This document shows positions 36,988-47,191 of a DNA stretch of 64,000 bases, one piece after another. The translations under genes and the position numbers were made by a program. Under the pieces are notes generated by a model. That model saw only the letters and a program-made list of their open reading frames with translations. It was not told the origin of the DNA and made no database searches. This stretch comes from Dimargaris cristalligena (lineage: Eukaryota; Kickxellomycota; Dimargaritomycetes; Dimargaritales; Dimargaritaceae). Numbering within the stretch: the stretch's first letter is position 1; each line of letters opens with the position of its first letter. Where the stretch lies: NCBI GenBank assembly GCA_027576995.1, contig JANBQC010000079.1, forward strand, positions 1-64,000, read 5' to 3'.

Positions 36988-37282
36988 CTAGCTTGGTCGA
37001 ATAGCCGATGTACGGTAATGGAAGCATAAGCTATGCTCGTGAATGAGCTCGTCTCGGGTTTTTTGCCACTGCAGATCATCCGTATGAAACTATTTCAGTC
37101 CACCTTATCCGGCTAATCTCGTTATGAACGGCCCCGTCCCTATATTCCCCATCAATTAATTGCCGCAAGGTGTCTATAAGTATATAATAGGTTTGCTGGT
37201 CCAAAGAGGCAAGCGGACTTGCATTCATGGTGGTATTTCCTTTGTTAGTATGGTGCGGTTGACAGTACGAGACCTCATGCAA
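36988..37282 (-). pseudogene. Possible frameshifted Myb-like fragment
   Basis: Frame one (37282-37076) encodes MNASPLASLDQQTYYILIDT then EISRIRWTEIV before a TGA. In the adjacent frame the translation carries on as FHTDDLQWQKTRDELIHEHS until a TAG at 36990-36988. The spacing of W, RW and QW residues is loosely like a SANT/Myb helix-turn-helix, as in the gene at 50419. It is most simply a frameshifted remnant, or an intron was missed. The similarity is weak. Confidence 0.25.
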
Positions 37283-38669
37283 TTACTTCCCAAATGGAAC
37301 ATTCATCACAAGTGAACCTGATGAGGGGGTGGCTCTACCTACCGTGTCCTCTTCGCGAAGCCTTGCCACTCGCCGATGACCGCGAAACTGAACAAATGTG
37401 ACTTTATCGAACGAATCACAAATTGCCCTGTATTAGGGAAATACGTGGGCCTCCTATTGGAACACGGCACCGACATCATCCCGAGACCCCCTTTCTCCCC
37501 TTCATTTAGCGCTTCTGATATTCCCGCATCCACTCCGCCGACAAGTGACACGTAGCCCACACATACATTGGGTTAATCAAACCAGCGGCCTATATAGGGT
37601 GGGGATTGTGCAATGGTCATGAAGCGCTCCTCGTTTAGACCCTTTTTACTTATCTTTAATGTTGGGCGTTCTTTTTCTACCATCGGATGGAGAGAAATGA
37701 ATATTCCAACTTTGGGTGGTGTTATTTTTTATATCCGGTCGTTTATGTTGGACTATACCAACGAGCGGGAAAACGTCGGTGTACATTGTTCCAATGCCTC
37801 GCATCCCAAGCTTCCCCCGCCTCGACTGTACGACATTGAGGGTACACAGCGCTCCCACCCTCAGATGAAGAAACTGAGAGAAAAAAAACAGGACCTAGCC
37901 CGGGGACCAATAGGATGGCCAGTGGTATAAATAGCGGTCTATTAATCGGCTAATATAAAGAAGCGTAGGGAGATGGGAGGATATCAAAAGTCAAGTAAGC
38001 AGTCTTGACGGAGCCATTAGGACCACTTTGCCACCCAGGTTTAGTATGAAGACGCGTAAAATTGGTATATTATAATAGGAACTAGAATTCCTCTCCTGTT
38101 TGATACAAGACAAGCTATATTTCCTTTTCCTCCATTAATAAGCCTGTGGAACCGTCCGAATCAATAATAAACAGGGTAAAGGGTTTACACGGACAGTGGA
38201 GGAGACCCTTTGAAGTCATCGTCTTTGCCCGTCTGTTCCATTTTTAATCGGTGCTTTCACGGAGTATATTTTATCCAATCGAACGGTGATCGATAAAGTC
38301 TACTAAGTATACCCGAGTGCATATAAATATATATATTACCCAGAGTCCTTGCCCAGAGCAATTAGTTTCCTGGACCCTTGTCTAAAAAAAATAGCCGTAT
38401 ATAACCTCGACGGAATCGCCTTGTTTCACTTTCTATTGTAACCCCTCCCCTACGTTCCTCCGCACTCTTACTCACATTCTTATTCGGTTTCATTTGCCTG
38501 TGGCAAGCCCGCCGATTTTTGTTCCCATCGGAGATTTCTTCTTTCAAAAACTCACTTTACTCTCATTCATCCCTTTTTATATAATTTTTTTATTTAGTAA
38601 GTAAAGAGATAGCCTCGATTCGTCTAAGCAAAAATATTCCTTCGAAATTCATTGTCAACCATTTAAGCA

Positions 38670-41600
38670 ATGAAGCCGAATTCCATCCAGAAATCCCCAG
38701 GACTTGAGTTCCCCGGGGGAGGTCGCCCTACCCCCTTAATGGAAGGCAGTGGTATTTTGTCTCGCCTTACGTTTCACTGGATTCAGCCTATTATTCGCCG
38801 GGGTGGTCAACAAACGATCACCGACGAGAATCTCAACGAACTTAGCCCCGAGGACCGCTGTGCCGTTGTGGCAGGTCGACTACAGACGCTGTGGGAGGCC
38901 GAGGTTAGGGGTTGTCCCGATAACCCCCGTTTATGGCGCGTACTCTTACTCCTGAACCGATTCCATTTAATTCAAACAGCCATAATCGGGATGGTGGAGT
39001 CGATTTCGAAAATTTCCCAGGCCGTATTTTTAGGGTAAGTCATCCGCTTTAGATCTTTGTATACTTTGAACTTCGTAGCAGGTATCCTCAAGTATACGTT
39101 AGGCCATAGTGTCTCAAACCCAAGTACGAATACAAGGTTCTAATGTATGTTGTTCCCTCATTTGCAACTTTTGGCTATATATAGCTATATCATTGGCTTT
39201 TTCCAAGATCCGACCATGCCCATGTATAAGGTAAGTGTGGTCTATTATTGGTATCCTTAGCACGTGTCCGTTTTCGGCAAGGCAACCCCGCCTCCAAATT
39301 ATAATCCTCCGAGCAATTTGATTAAACTTACGTTCTTTACTCTTGTATAAATCACCACTACATTACCTCGTCCGTGCCATTAGGGTTATCTCTACGCCAT
39401 GGGCCTTTCGTTCGCCGTTCTCTTGCAAGCCTTTATGCACCACATTTTTTATTTCGGTTTGGCGCGTACTATTCTGAATACGCGAGTTGGATTATCAGGT
39501 GAGTGATAGTAGCAGCTAACATGCCTTATTTTCCCTCCCACCCCCAAAACTATCGAATTGGCCTGTCAATCCCCTTGACCACTGCTGCATGGACTAACTT
39601 TACAAACCAATGCATATCTACATGTGTATAATAATACTACCTTTGTACAGCCCTGATTTTTAGCAAGAGTTTGAGGCTACCCGCCGCTTCATCATTAGCC
39701 ACCGGAACCGTAGTTAACTTGATTTCAAACGACCTTATGCCTTTCGAAGTCCTGTCATCTTTCATACATTCATTCTGGCTGGGTCCCTTTGAAATTGCAC
39801 TGGCCTTTTATTTCCTATGGAGCTCACTACGGTTCAGCCTGTTTGTCGGTTTGGGCATCTTTGCCCTTATGATTCCGATGCAGCTGTGGTTCGCCCACAA
39901 CTTCTCCCGCATCCGGGAATTCGTGGTCAAGGCCCGCGACCAGCGCGTACGACTGCTTAGCGATACCTTCAGTGGAATGAGTCTCGTCAAGCTATCGGCT
40001 TGGGAGCGTATTTTGGGGGAGCGTATCCTTAGTTTACGCCGACTTGAACTCGGTTTTCTGAAGCGGGCCGCGAGATTTAAGTCGGTGAACGAGGGCATTT
40101 TCTTTTCGTCAGGTAGTTTAGTGTGTGCGGCTACTTTCATTACCCTACATTTTATTAGCACCTCCTTTCATTCTAGCCAAGTGTTCACCACGATGACGCT
40201 GTTTAATCATATCCGCTTGACGATGGCCTGCTTCGTGCCCAAGTTTCTGGAGTCCCTCGCTGAGGCCAAGGTATCATCCAGGCGTATCGTAGATTTCCTC
40301 ATGCTGTCCGAGTTACACGCTCTAGAATCCCCGTCGAAACCCACCCCCTCTCCCCTTCCTAATTCGGACTGTGATTCGGATGAAAAGTCTGTGGATATTG
40401 ATGTCTCTGCGCCGTTGGAAAAACTTGCCACCAATGGTAACGATAAGGGAAGATCGCGACTGCAATCCATTTCCTTCCAACATGCCTATTTTTCCTGGGG
40501 ACAATCGATGGAAACGACCTCAACGAAGGCTTTGCCGGCTACTACCGCCCATTCAGACTCTTCGAAGCCGGCTAAAGGGGTCGCTCAATTGGTGGATAGG
40601 ATTGCAGAACCCCTGGTCAATACGACTGGGAGTCAGTCATCTTCAAATGGTCCCAACGCAACTTTAAGTCTCACTGTACCCCACCTGCATAGCAATTCAG
40701 TGCTTAAAGATCTGACCCTAACACTAGGGTCCGATGAACTGTGTGCTGTAATCGGACCGGTTGGCAGGTAAGTTATTTTCCGGAGATGAAGGGCTGGTAG
40801 CCTATGTTTTAATGACTTTATTCTTATAATCAATTTGAAATGCCCCAACCACCTCGGCGTCCCTGCTTTGGCGTATGATACTAACCTGCAATCATGCCTC
40901 GATATACCCATCACTAAATTCGCCCAATCTTATCACCGTTCCCTCTTAGCGGCAAATCGTCATTCTGCATGTCCTTAATGGGCGAGTTGGCGGTCCTATC
41001 GGGCCAACTGCATTTCAAATACGGTGGTACTCCCAAGCAAAAGGATGAGAAAACCGCCCCTTTAACTTCCTCTCGCCAACCCCGTATTAGCTACTCGGCT
41101 CAGGTTCCCTGGATTATGGCGGGCTCCGTTCGGGAAAATATTATTTTCTACTCTGGGTATGAACCCATTCGGTACCAGTGGGTGATTGAATGCTGTGCCT
41201 TGGGTCGCGACCTGGCCCTGATGGAGGAGGGGGACGCTACACTGGTCGGAGAAAAAGGAACTAACCTCAGTGGTGGCCAACGGGCCCGCATTTCCCTCGC
41301 CCGGGCGGTCTACCATGACGCAGACCTCTACGTTCTAGACGATCCCTTATCCGCGGTCGATTCCCAAGTAGGTCGCCACCTATTCGAGCGGGCCATTCGC
41401 GGATTACTGCGTGATAAACCCGTCGTACTGGTAACCCACCAACTGCAGTTCATCAGTCAGTGTGATTCGGTGCTTATTCTGGATGAGGGGCGTGTGTTTA
41501 CCCACGGCGCGGTGGATACGGTGACGGCCCTTCTGCTGAACCATTTGGACCAGTATGGTGTCCTCGAGACCCCACCCGCCAGTTCGGTTTCGGTCACCCC

Positions 41601-43752
41601 TCCGATCGGCACCCTTGCCCCCAACCCCGCGGCACTACCCCTCCCGGGTGTACTCGACCGAATCGACAGTTCTACCTCTTTGCGTGGATTCCTGCGCCAT
41701 TACTGCGATTTTACGGTTGGTCCGACATCACCTACATCAGCGGAGATGCCCACCCAGGGAGTTGATTCGAAGACAATGTGGGCTACTCCGGGTGAGCACA
41801 CGTTAGTGGTGCCAAAGATTCCAAACCCCGAGAAGGCCATGCCTTCGGTTGATACCCCTAGTTCCCTAACCAAAAAGGCCAGTCCCGCTGAAAAGAACTC
41901 TACTGCCGACCCTCAGTCCCCCGATGTTGCTCGCCTTGGGGACCGCGAGCAGTCCGAAGAGGGAGTCACCCCACTCTCCACGTATTATCAATTTATGCGG
42001 TTCGGAGCCCCGGTTTTGGCTCTCATTGCCTTGGTGGTGCTCATGCTTTTGGGCCAGGTCTCTCTCCTGTTTACGGACTACTACTTGTCCCGCTGGTCCA
42101 TGATGCCGCCCGAGGAACAAAGCAAGCACTCCCATGTCACTCTTTACGCAGGCCTAGCAATCCTGACCCTGACCATTGCCATTTCACGGTCCATGTCATT
42201 TCTGTTGCTCACCCTTCGGGCCAGTGACCGAGCCTTCCGCCATATGTTGGATGCTGTGCTATCTAGTCCCATGCATTTCTTCAATGTCAACCCGCAGGGA
42301 CGTATCCTTAACCGGTTTACCAAGGACCAGTCGAGTGTTGATGAACAGCTGCCACTTAACTTTTACGATGCCACCCAAGCTTGCTTGATGGTGGTGGGCG
42401 CGATTGTGGTCATTTGTTTGGCCAACCCCTGGATTATCATTTCTGTACCCGTCATTTTGTTTGGATTCGGTCTACTTCGCCGATCCTATATGGCGGCTAA
42501 TCGGGTGATTAAGCGCATCGAAAGTGCATCCCGGAGCCCTGTCTATTCCATCCTGTCCGAAACCCTAGACGGCCTGGGCACCATTCGTACCTTCCGGACC
42601 GGTCCGAGCTTTATGGGGCGGTTCGCCGAAGCCTTGGACCAGAACGCCCGGGCCTTCTTCATTTTCATGGGCTGCAGCCGGTGGCTGGGGTTCCGATTGG
42701 ATTTCATGTCGGCCTTATTTGTGACCCTCTCATCCATGGTGACGGTGGCCAGTCGGGCAAACAGTGACCCAGGCATGGTCGGTCTGGGTCTGTGCTATAT
42801 TATCCAGCTGTTGGGTTTATTGCAGTGGATGGTGCGCCAAACAACGGAGGTGGAGATCCTGTTTGTGGCGGTGGAACGTATGATGGCTTATGTGCGCCTA
42901 CCATCTGAGCCCACCCCGGCTAACCCGCTGGACCCGCCACCCCAGTGGCCCCAGGAAGGTTGCATCGAATTCCGCGGCATGAACCTCACCTACCCCGGGA
43001 CCTCCCGGGCCGTGCTTCAGAACGTGAATCTCCAAACTCGCCAGGGGGAGAAAATTGGGGTGGTGGGCCGAACAGGCGCGGGTAAATCATCCCTTCTCAC
43101 TGCCCTGTTCCGATTGACTGAAGCCCACCCAGCGGGTAGTATTATCATTGACGGAGTGGATATCAGCCGACTCCCTCTGTCTGAATTACGCCAATGCCTG
43201 ACTATTATTCCCCAGGAGGCCTTTTTATTCCACGGCACGTTGCGGTTCAACTTGGATCCCTTTGACCAGTATACGGATGCCCAACTGTGGGACGCCCTTG
43301 AGGCCTGTGAACTCAAAACCAGTATTGAGAAATTACCGGAACGTCTCGAGAGCCCCGTCAGCGAAAACGGCAAGAACTTTTCAGTGGGTGAACGTCAACT
43401 CTTTTCGTTAAGTCGAGCGGTACTAAAGAATGCCCGAGTCATTATCATGGACGAGGCCACGGCCAATGTGGACCTACACACCGACAAACTCATCCAGAAA
43501 ACTATTCAAACACAATTTGCCCATGCCACTGTGTTGACCATCGCCCATCGGTTGCACACGGTGATTGGTGAATCTGACCGGATTCTAGTACTGGACCGTG
43601 GTGAGGTGAAGGAATTCGATGAACCATGGGTGCTCCTGCAGAAATCCGGGGGCTGGCTCTCTAATTTAGTAGCCCGGACGGGGCCTGAGACGGAACTAGA
43701 GCTTCGTGCAGCTGCGTCGGCTAAATGGCAGCGAGACCTTCCTAGACCTTAG
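38670..43752 (+). CDS. ABCC-type ABC transporter (MRP-like)
   Basis: Full-length ATP-driven exporter, probably for organic anions, conjugates or drugs, at the plasma or vacuolar membrane. Five exons: 38670-39034, 39185-39230, 39384-39498, 39651-40767 and 40950-43752, giving about 1481 residues. It begins with the L0-like region (LTFHWIQPIIRRGGQQTIT), with no extra TMD0 domain, so it is MRP4/5-like rather than Ycf1-like in length. NBD1 has Walker A VGSGKSS (split by the fourth intron), signature LSGGQ and Walker B LYVLDDP. NBD2 has GRTGAGKSS, a degenerate signature FSVGE, and IIMDEATANVD with H-loop AHRLHT. TMD2 lies between, about residues 650-950 (DYYLSRWS, FNVNPQGRILNRFTKDQ). The small exons 2 and 3 encode TMD1 helices. 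Substrate unknown. Confidence 0.93.
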
Positions 43753-44882
43753 AGGTTGATATTTACACGTACGTTAACTGGGACCCTTAAAAGCAATTTG
43801 CAGTACATATTTTAATTAAATAAACAAGACACTAGTGCTGAAAGCCAATAAATTTAATATGGCGATTTTTTACTTATTACAATCGCTGGGGAGCTAGGCA
43901 GGAGAACAGTTGCAGTGAACTATAGTTTTATAATAGGATTATGGTAGTGGATTAGGGCTAAATCCAAAGCGACTCCCCCATTTCTTATCACTAATTAGCC
44001 TTTCCACAGTCTACTCGCGATACCCTCATAGTTTTGGGCGTTGATCAGTAGAGTGTTCACTTAGGGCTAATGGGAAGAACACTGCCATTCGATGGATTGA
44101 ATCACTCATACTCACATAATTAAGCCTTGGCCCGATGTTATGTCTTAACTGGGTTGTCAGCTACAACTAACGCCCATGTCGATTTATATACTCCGATTAT
44201 CTATATAGTAAATTGATTCAAAAACAGCTCGCTACCAACAATATTAAGATGTATTAAACAACTTATATTCTCCAAAATTCCCTTGAAATTTTATTGAGGC
44301 AGATCCAAGAGGATTGTTGGTCATAAACCACAAAACTGAGCAGTCCGATTTGTCCAATATGCTGATAATAGATGCGGTTTTGCGCACCACTCATATTTCA
44401 AGTCACGCTCGCATGCGTTGAATGTGGCAAGGTACTCGCCCATTCGATTTCTATAGTAAGCTAATCCTCGTTGGGAATATACATTTAACACCCGGGGGTG
44501 CAAGCGAAGCTTCTCCATATCTACTACCTGTCTTTGACTCGAGAATACCTTCACAATCGCACTTAGCCCCAACAATAACTTCACCTCTATAATAACAGTG
44601 GGTATATGGGGTTTTGGGAGAAATTCGACCCAACTGTTTATGGTAAAATCAGTATGAGTGGGCCGATTTTCTCCCATTAGCTAAAGCTGCCGCTAAACCG
44701 ATGAGTTGGCATCACGTGATACCATTTTGGGTGGCATTGTCCATATACCACCCAAATTAATGATTAGATGTATAAAGTAAAAAGTAGCAAGGCAGCCTGT
44801 TGTAATCCCCCTCTTTCCAACTCACTTGTTGTTCGAACTTTCCCCGATTATCGAATACTTGGGATAGCCATATATAATCAAA
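43753..44882. other. Intergenic region with one candidate ORF
   Basis: AT-rich spacer downstream of the ABC transporter and upstream of RPS23. The only notable content is the minus-strand ORF at 44321-44677, listed separately. The bases just before 44883 (TATATAATCAAA) are a plausible leader for RPS23. Confidence 0.45.
44321..44677 (-). CDS. Small ORF with PD-(D/E)xK-like motif
   Basis: 118-residue ORF. It shows HTDFTI (Asp10) followed 21 residues later by TVIIEVK (Glu31, Lys33), the D...ExK arrangement of PD-(D/E)xK nuclease-fold proteins, with the ExK on a hydrophobic beta-strand as expected. The rest (YSQRGLAYYRNRMGEYLATF, LLSAYWTNRTAQFCGL) is mixed helical and aromatic. It is shorter than a complete nuclease domain, and a stop lies directly upstream, so it may be a fragment or one exon of a longer gene. 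No signal peptide. I do not assign a family beyond the motif. Confidence 0.35.
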   Translation of the reverse strand: MGENRPTHTDFTINSWVEFLPKPHIPTVIIEVKLLLGLSAIVKVFSSQRQVVDMEKLRLHPRVLNVYSQRGLAYYRNRMGEYLATFNACERDLKYEWCAKPHLLSAYWTNRTAQFCGL

Positions 44883-45933
44883 ATGGGTATGTCCGCCGCC
44901 TCAATCTCCAATTCTACGTCCCCCGCTCGAACCGCCTGACTCGTCCGATACCCCGCTCGTCGCCGAATCCATACTGTGCCCACTGACCATGGCAATTCCA
45001 GGTTTTCTGTGTCCTGTTGGTCAGATGGATGGATGGATGGATGGATAGTCGATGATACCGCTAGTTGGATTCAACAACCGACTACTAAGGTATCGTATTG
45101 ATATCGCCCGCCCGCCTCTTACGCGATACGGTGTCTATTACCATACCGACCATCTATCCATCCATCCATTCATCTGCGAACGAAGGCCGTAACCCGCTTG
45201 ATACTGTGTTCGACTATGTGCCTAAGTGAGACTACCACTAGTCGAACTGTGGTGTGCTTAACGGTCTAGCACTATCGGTTGCTACAAGCTTGTAGTTGGA
45301 GTCGTCGGCAGTGTGGTATCGGATAGTCCGGTCAGCGCATTCAGAATTTATAGCATTCCTATACCTTTGCTGTAGCGAGGCTCTTATCAACATTCCTGAC
45401 CACAGCGCCGGTGTTTGTTTACATTACAATTCCGTTAACCGATTACCCACACTAATGCCTTTTACTATCCCACTCCCAATTTCCTGGTCCATTCCCATTC
45501 CACAGGTAAACCTAAAGGTCTTCACGCCGCCCGCAAGCTCCGCGTCACCCGCCGTAACAACCGCTGGGCGGACAAGCAGTACAAGAAGCGCGCCCTCGGT
45601 ACTGCCTTCAAGTCCTCCCCCTTCGGTGGCTCCTCCCACGCTAAGGGTATTGTCCTGGAAAAGATTGGTGTGGAAGCCAAGCAGCCTAACTCTGCCATTC
45701 GTAAGTGTGTCCGTGTGCAGCTCATCAAGAACGGCAAGAAGATTACCGCTTTCGTGCCCAACGATGGTTGTCTGAACTACGTCGACGAAAACGACGAAGT
45801 CCTCATCTCCGGTTTCGGTCGTAAGGGCCGTGCTGTCGGTGATATCCCAGGTGTCCGCTTCAAGGTCGTCAAGGTGTCGGGTGTCTCCCTGCTGGCCCTG
45901 TACAAGGAAAAGAAGGAGAAGCCCAGATCTTAA
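44883..45933 (+). CDS. RPS23: 40S ribosomal protein uS12 (RPS23)
   Basis: Decoding-centre protein of the small cytosolic ribosomal subunit. Two exons: 44883-44886 (ATGG only) and 45506-45933, joined across a 619-bp intron with donor GTATGT and acceptor TTCCACAG. The product is 143 residues starting [20 protein letters not shown], the same length as the human protein. Hallmarks are [52 protein letters not shown], the conserved PND of the accuracy loop ([10 protein letters not shown]) with the hydroxylated-proline site, and the terminal KEKKEKPRS. The 4-base first exon is inferred: the coding frame at the acceptor lacks an ATG, and AAAATGG|GTATGT at 44883 is the only upstream ATG with a donor that yields MGK. 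Codon use in exon 2 is strongly biased (AAG, GGT, GTC), as for highly expressed genes. Confidence 0.93.
45022..45176 (+). repeat. Long imperfect hairpin inside RPS23 intron
   Basis: The left arm 45022-45048 (CAGATGGATGG repeat) is complementary to the right arm 45151-45176 (CCATCCATT...CATCTG). There are 6 bp, one mismatch, then 14 bp, enclosing a loop of about 102 nt. Inside the loop GTATCG at 45090-45095 can pair with CGATAC at 45124-45129. It lies wholly within the single large intron. It may be a slippage-derived repeat pair, a folding element for splicing, or an intron-hosted RNA; boxes diagnostic of a snoRNA were not clear. Confidence 0.6.
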
Positions 45934-46401
45934 GTGCTGATTTGCACTTACTTCCTCCCTTGTTCACCAGCTCACGGGCATCTTGCTCTTCTTTACTCTC
46001 CCCTTTACATTGTCTCGCCGATCACATCCCCTCCAATCTGTACCACAAACCTCGTCTTTCGGCGACGCTTGCGCGCGAGTTACCCTTTTTCTCTATCCCT
46101 GGCGATTTTAAGGGTGTGGTTGTTTTCGTAGGGTGTCCTTGAGTTTTTTATATTGAGAAGCGGTGGTTTACTTCCTTGGAATTTTGTCACCCGGGGTTAT
46201 TCCGTTTGCTTTTTCATTTCACATATCTTGGTCCATCTGGATCTCTTTTCCTCCCCCTAACCCCCTCCTCTTATTTCTTGTGTCGTCCATCCATCTTAAT
46301 AAATGGCCAACTGAGTGTATTCGGATGTAATAAGATATTATTTTTATATGATTGTTTGTTTTAGCTTCCAAGGCTAATTGTCACCAGTTAGATAATTATC
46401 T

Positions 46402-46462
46402 TTGTGAATTTCGTTAAATGAATGACTGTTACATCTAGTGTTTCATTTAACGAAATTCACAA
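46402..46462. repeat. Perfect 21-bp inverted repeat
   Basis: Arms at 46402-46422 and 46442-46462 are exact reverse complements (left arm begins TTGTGAATTTCG and ends AAATGAA) with a 19-nt loop. Neither the flanking bases nor the loop ends extend the pairing. The stem would be very stable in RNA or single-stranded DNA. It sits about 470 bp past the RPS23 stop codon. Confidence 0.9.
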
Positions 46463-46549
46463 TAGTCTTTGTCGATCAGAGCGTTTCTTGAAGGAATTCC
46501 AGACTATTTCCAATTACCCTGTTAAGTAGTCGAATAGTGTCGAAATCCT

Positions 46550-46569
46550 AGTGACTGCTTTCAGTCACT
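46550..46569. repeat. 8-bp hairpin AGTGACTG/CAGTCACT
   Basis: AGTGACTG (46550-46557), loop CTTT, CAGTCACT (46562-46569): a perfect 8-bp stem about 90 bp beyond the 21-bp inverted repeat. Two hairpins this close could form a structured transcript, but a stem of this size can also arise by chance. Confidence 0.5.
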
Positions 46570-47191
46570 TCATTCGCAACCTGTGGTTACGTTGAGCGTC
46601 CTCGTTTCCCTATTTAGTTCGTTTTCGCCGGATTTCAAAGAGATCGTCAGCACTATTGAGACCGTATCATTTTTTCATTACGCGTTCACTAAGAAGTTTC
46701 TTAACAAGCGTGAGCACTGGGGAATAAATGGATGATAGAGAGGGTATGAAGGCAGCAATACTGTATTTGTATAGATATGGCCTTTTGATACTGTTACCAA
46801 GAAATTCCAACACATTCTTGATCAAACCATCCTAACCAGGTAGGCCTTGGAATACCGATTGCTTAAAGAATGAATTTTGTACCCATGCATCCATAGATAT
46901 TCGCTTCGAGCATGGAATGTTATTCGGGATATTAAGCAATTCCCTTTATTTAATTGAATTTCTTTAAGTTCTGATCAAAATCTTCTAATCGACCGATTAT
47001 ACAGTTGACCATAGGGATCAGACATGGGTGTACTCGTATAACAAACGTCAAGCAAGGTGCGAAATTGGCTAGATTAGCCCTGGATAAAACAATATCTGAA
47101 TCAAGTGTACAAAGTGGCGGCTGTATGGGGGTTAAAAATAAATCACCGCAGTGGATCGCTCTCCAATTCACAGGAGTGGGGTTAAATGGTG

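Larger units (their letters stand above)
35663..38669. other. Gene-poor region with protein-like fragments
   Basis: About 3 kb without an intact gene. Several short stretches nevertheless translate into protein-like sequence with interruptions: plus strand 35976-36275 (one frame broken only by two adjacent TAG codons at 36111-36116), 36313-36522 and 36521-36604, 37324-37556, and minus strand 36988-37282. They may be eroded gene remnants or exons of a gene I could not assemble. The segment next to 38669 is T-rich and A-rich, as expected of the ABC-transporter promoter. Confidence 0.45.
45934..47191. other. Convergent intergenic region with hairpins
   Basis: About 1.26 kb between the 3' ends of RPS23 and the SIM-rich gene. 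It contains the RPS23 3' UTR, T-rich near 46.1-46.3 kb. A perfect 21-bp inverted repeat at 46402-46462 is listed separately, as is a shorter 8-bp hairpin at 46550-46569. No coding region is supported. Confidence 0.5.

Noticed and set aside
45282..45295. 14-bp palindrome CTACAAGCTTGTAG in RPS23 intron
   Set aside because: Short, without loop, and expected occasionally by chance; no second copy noticed.
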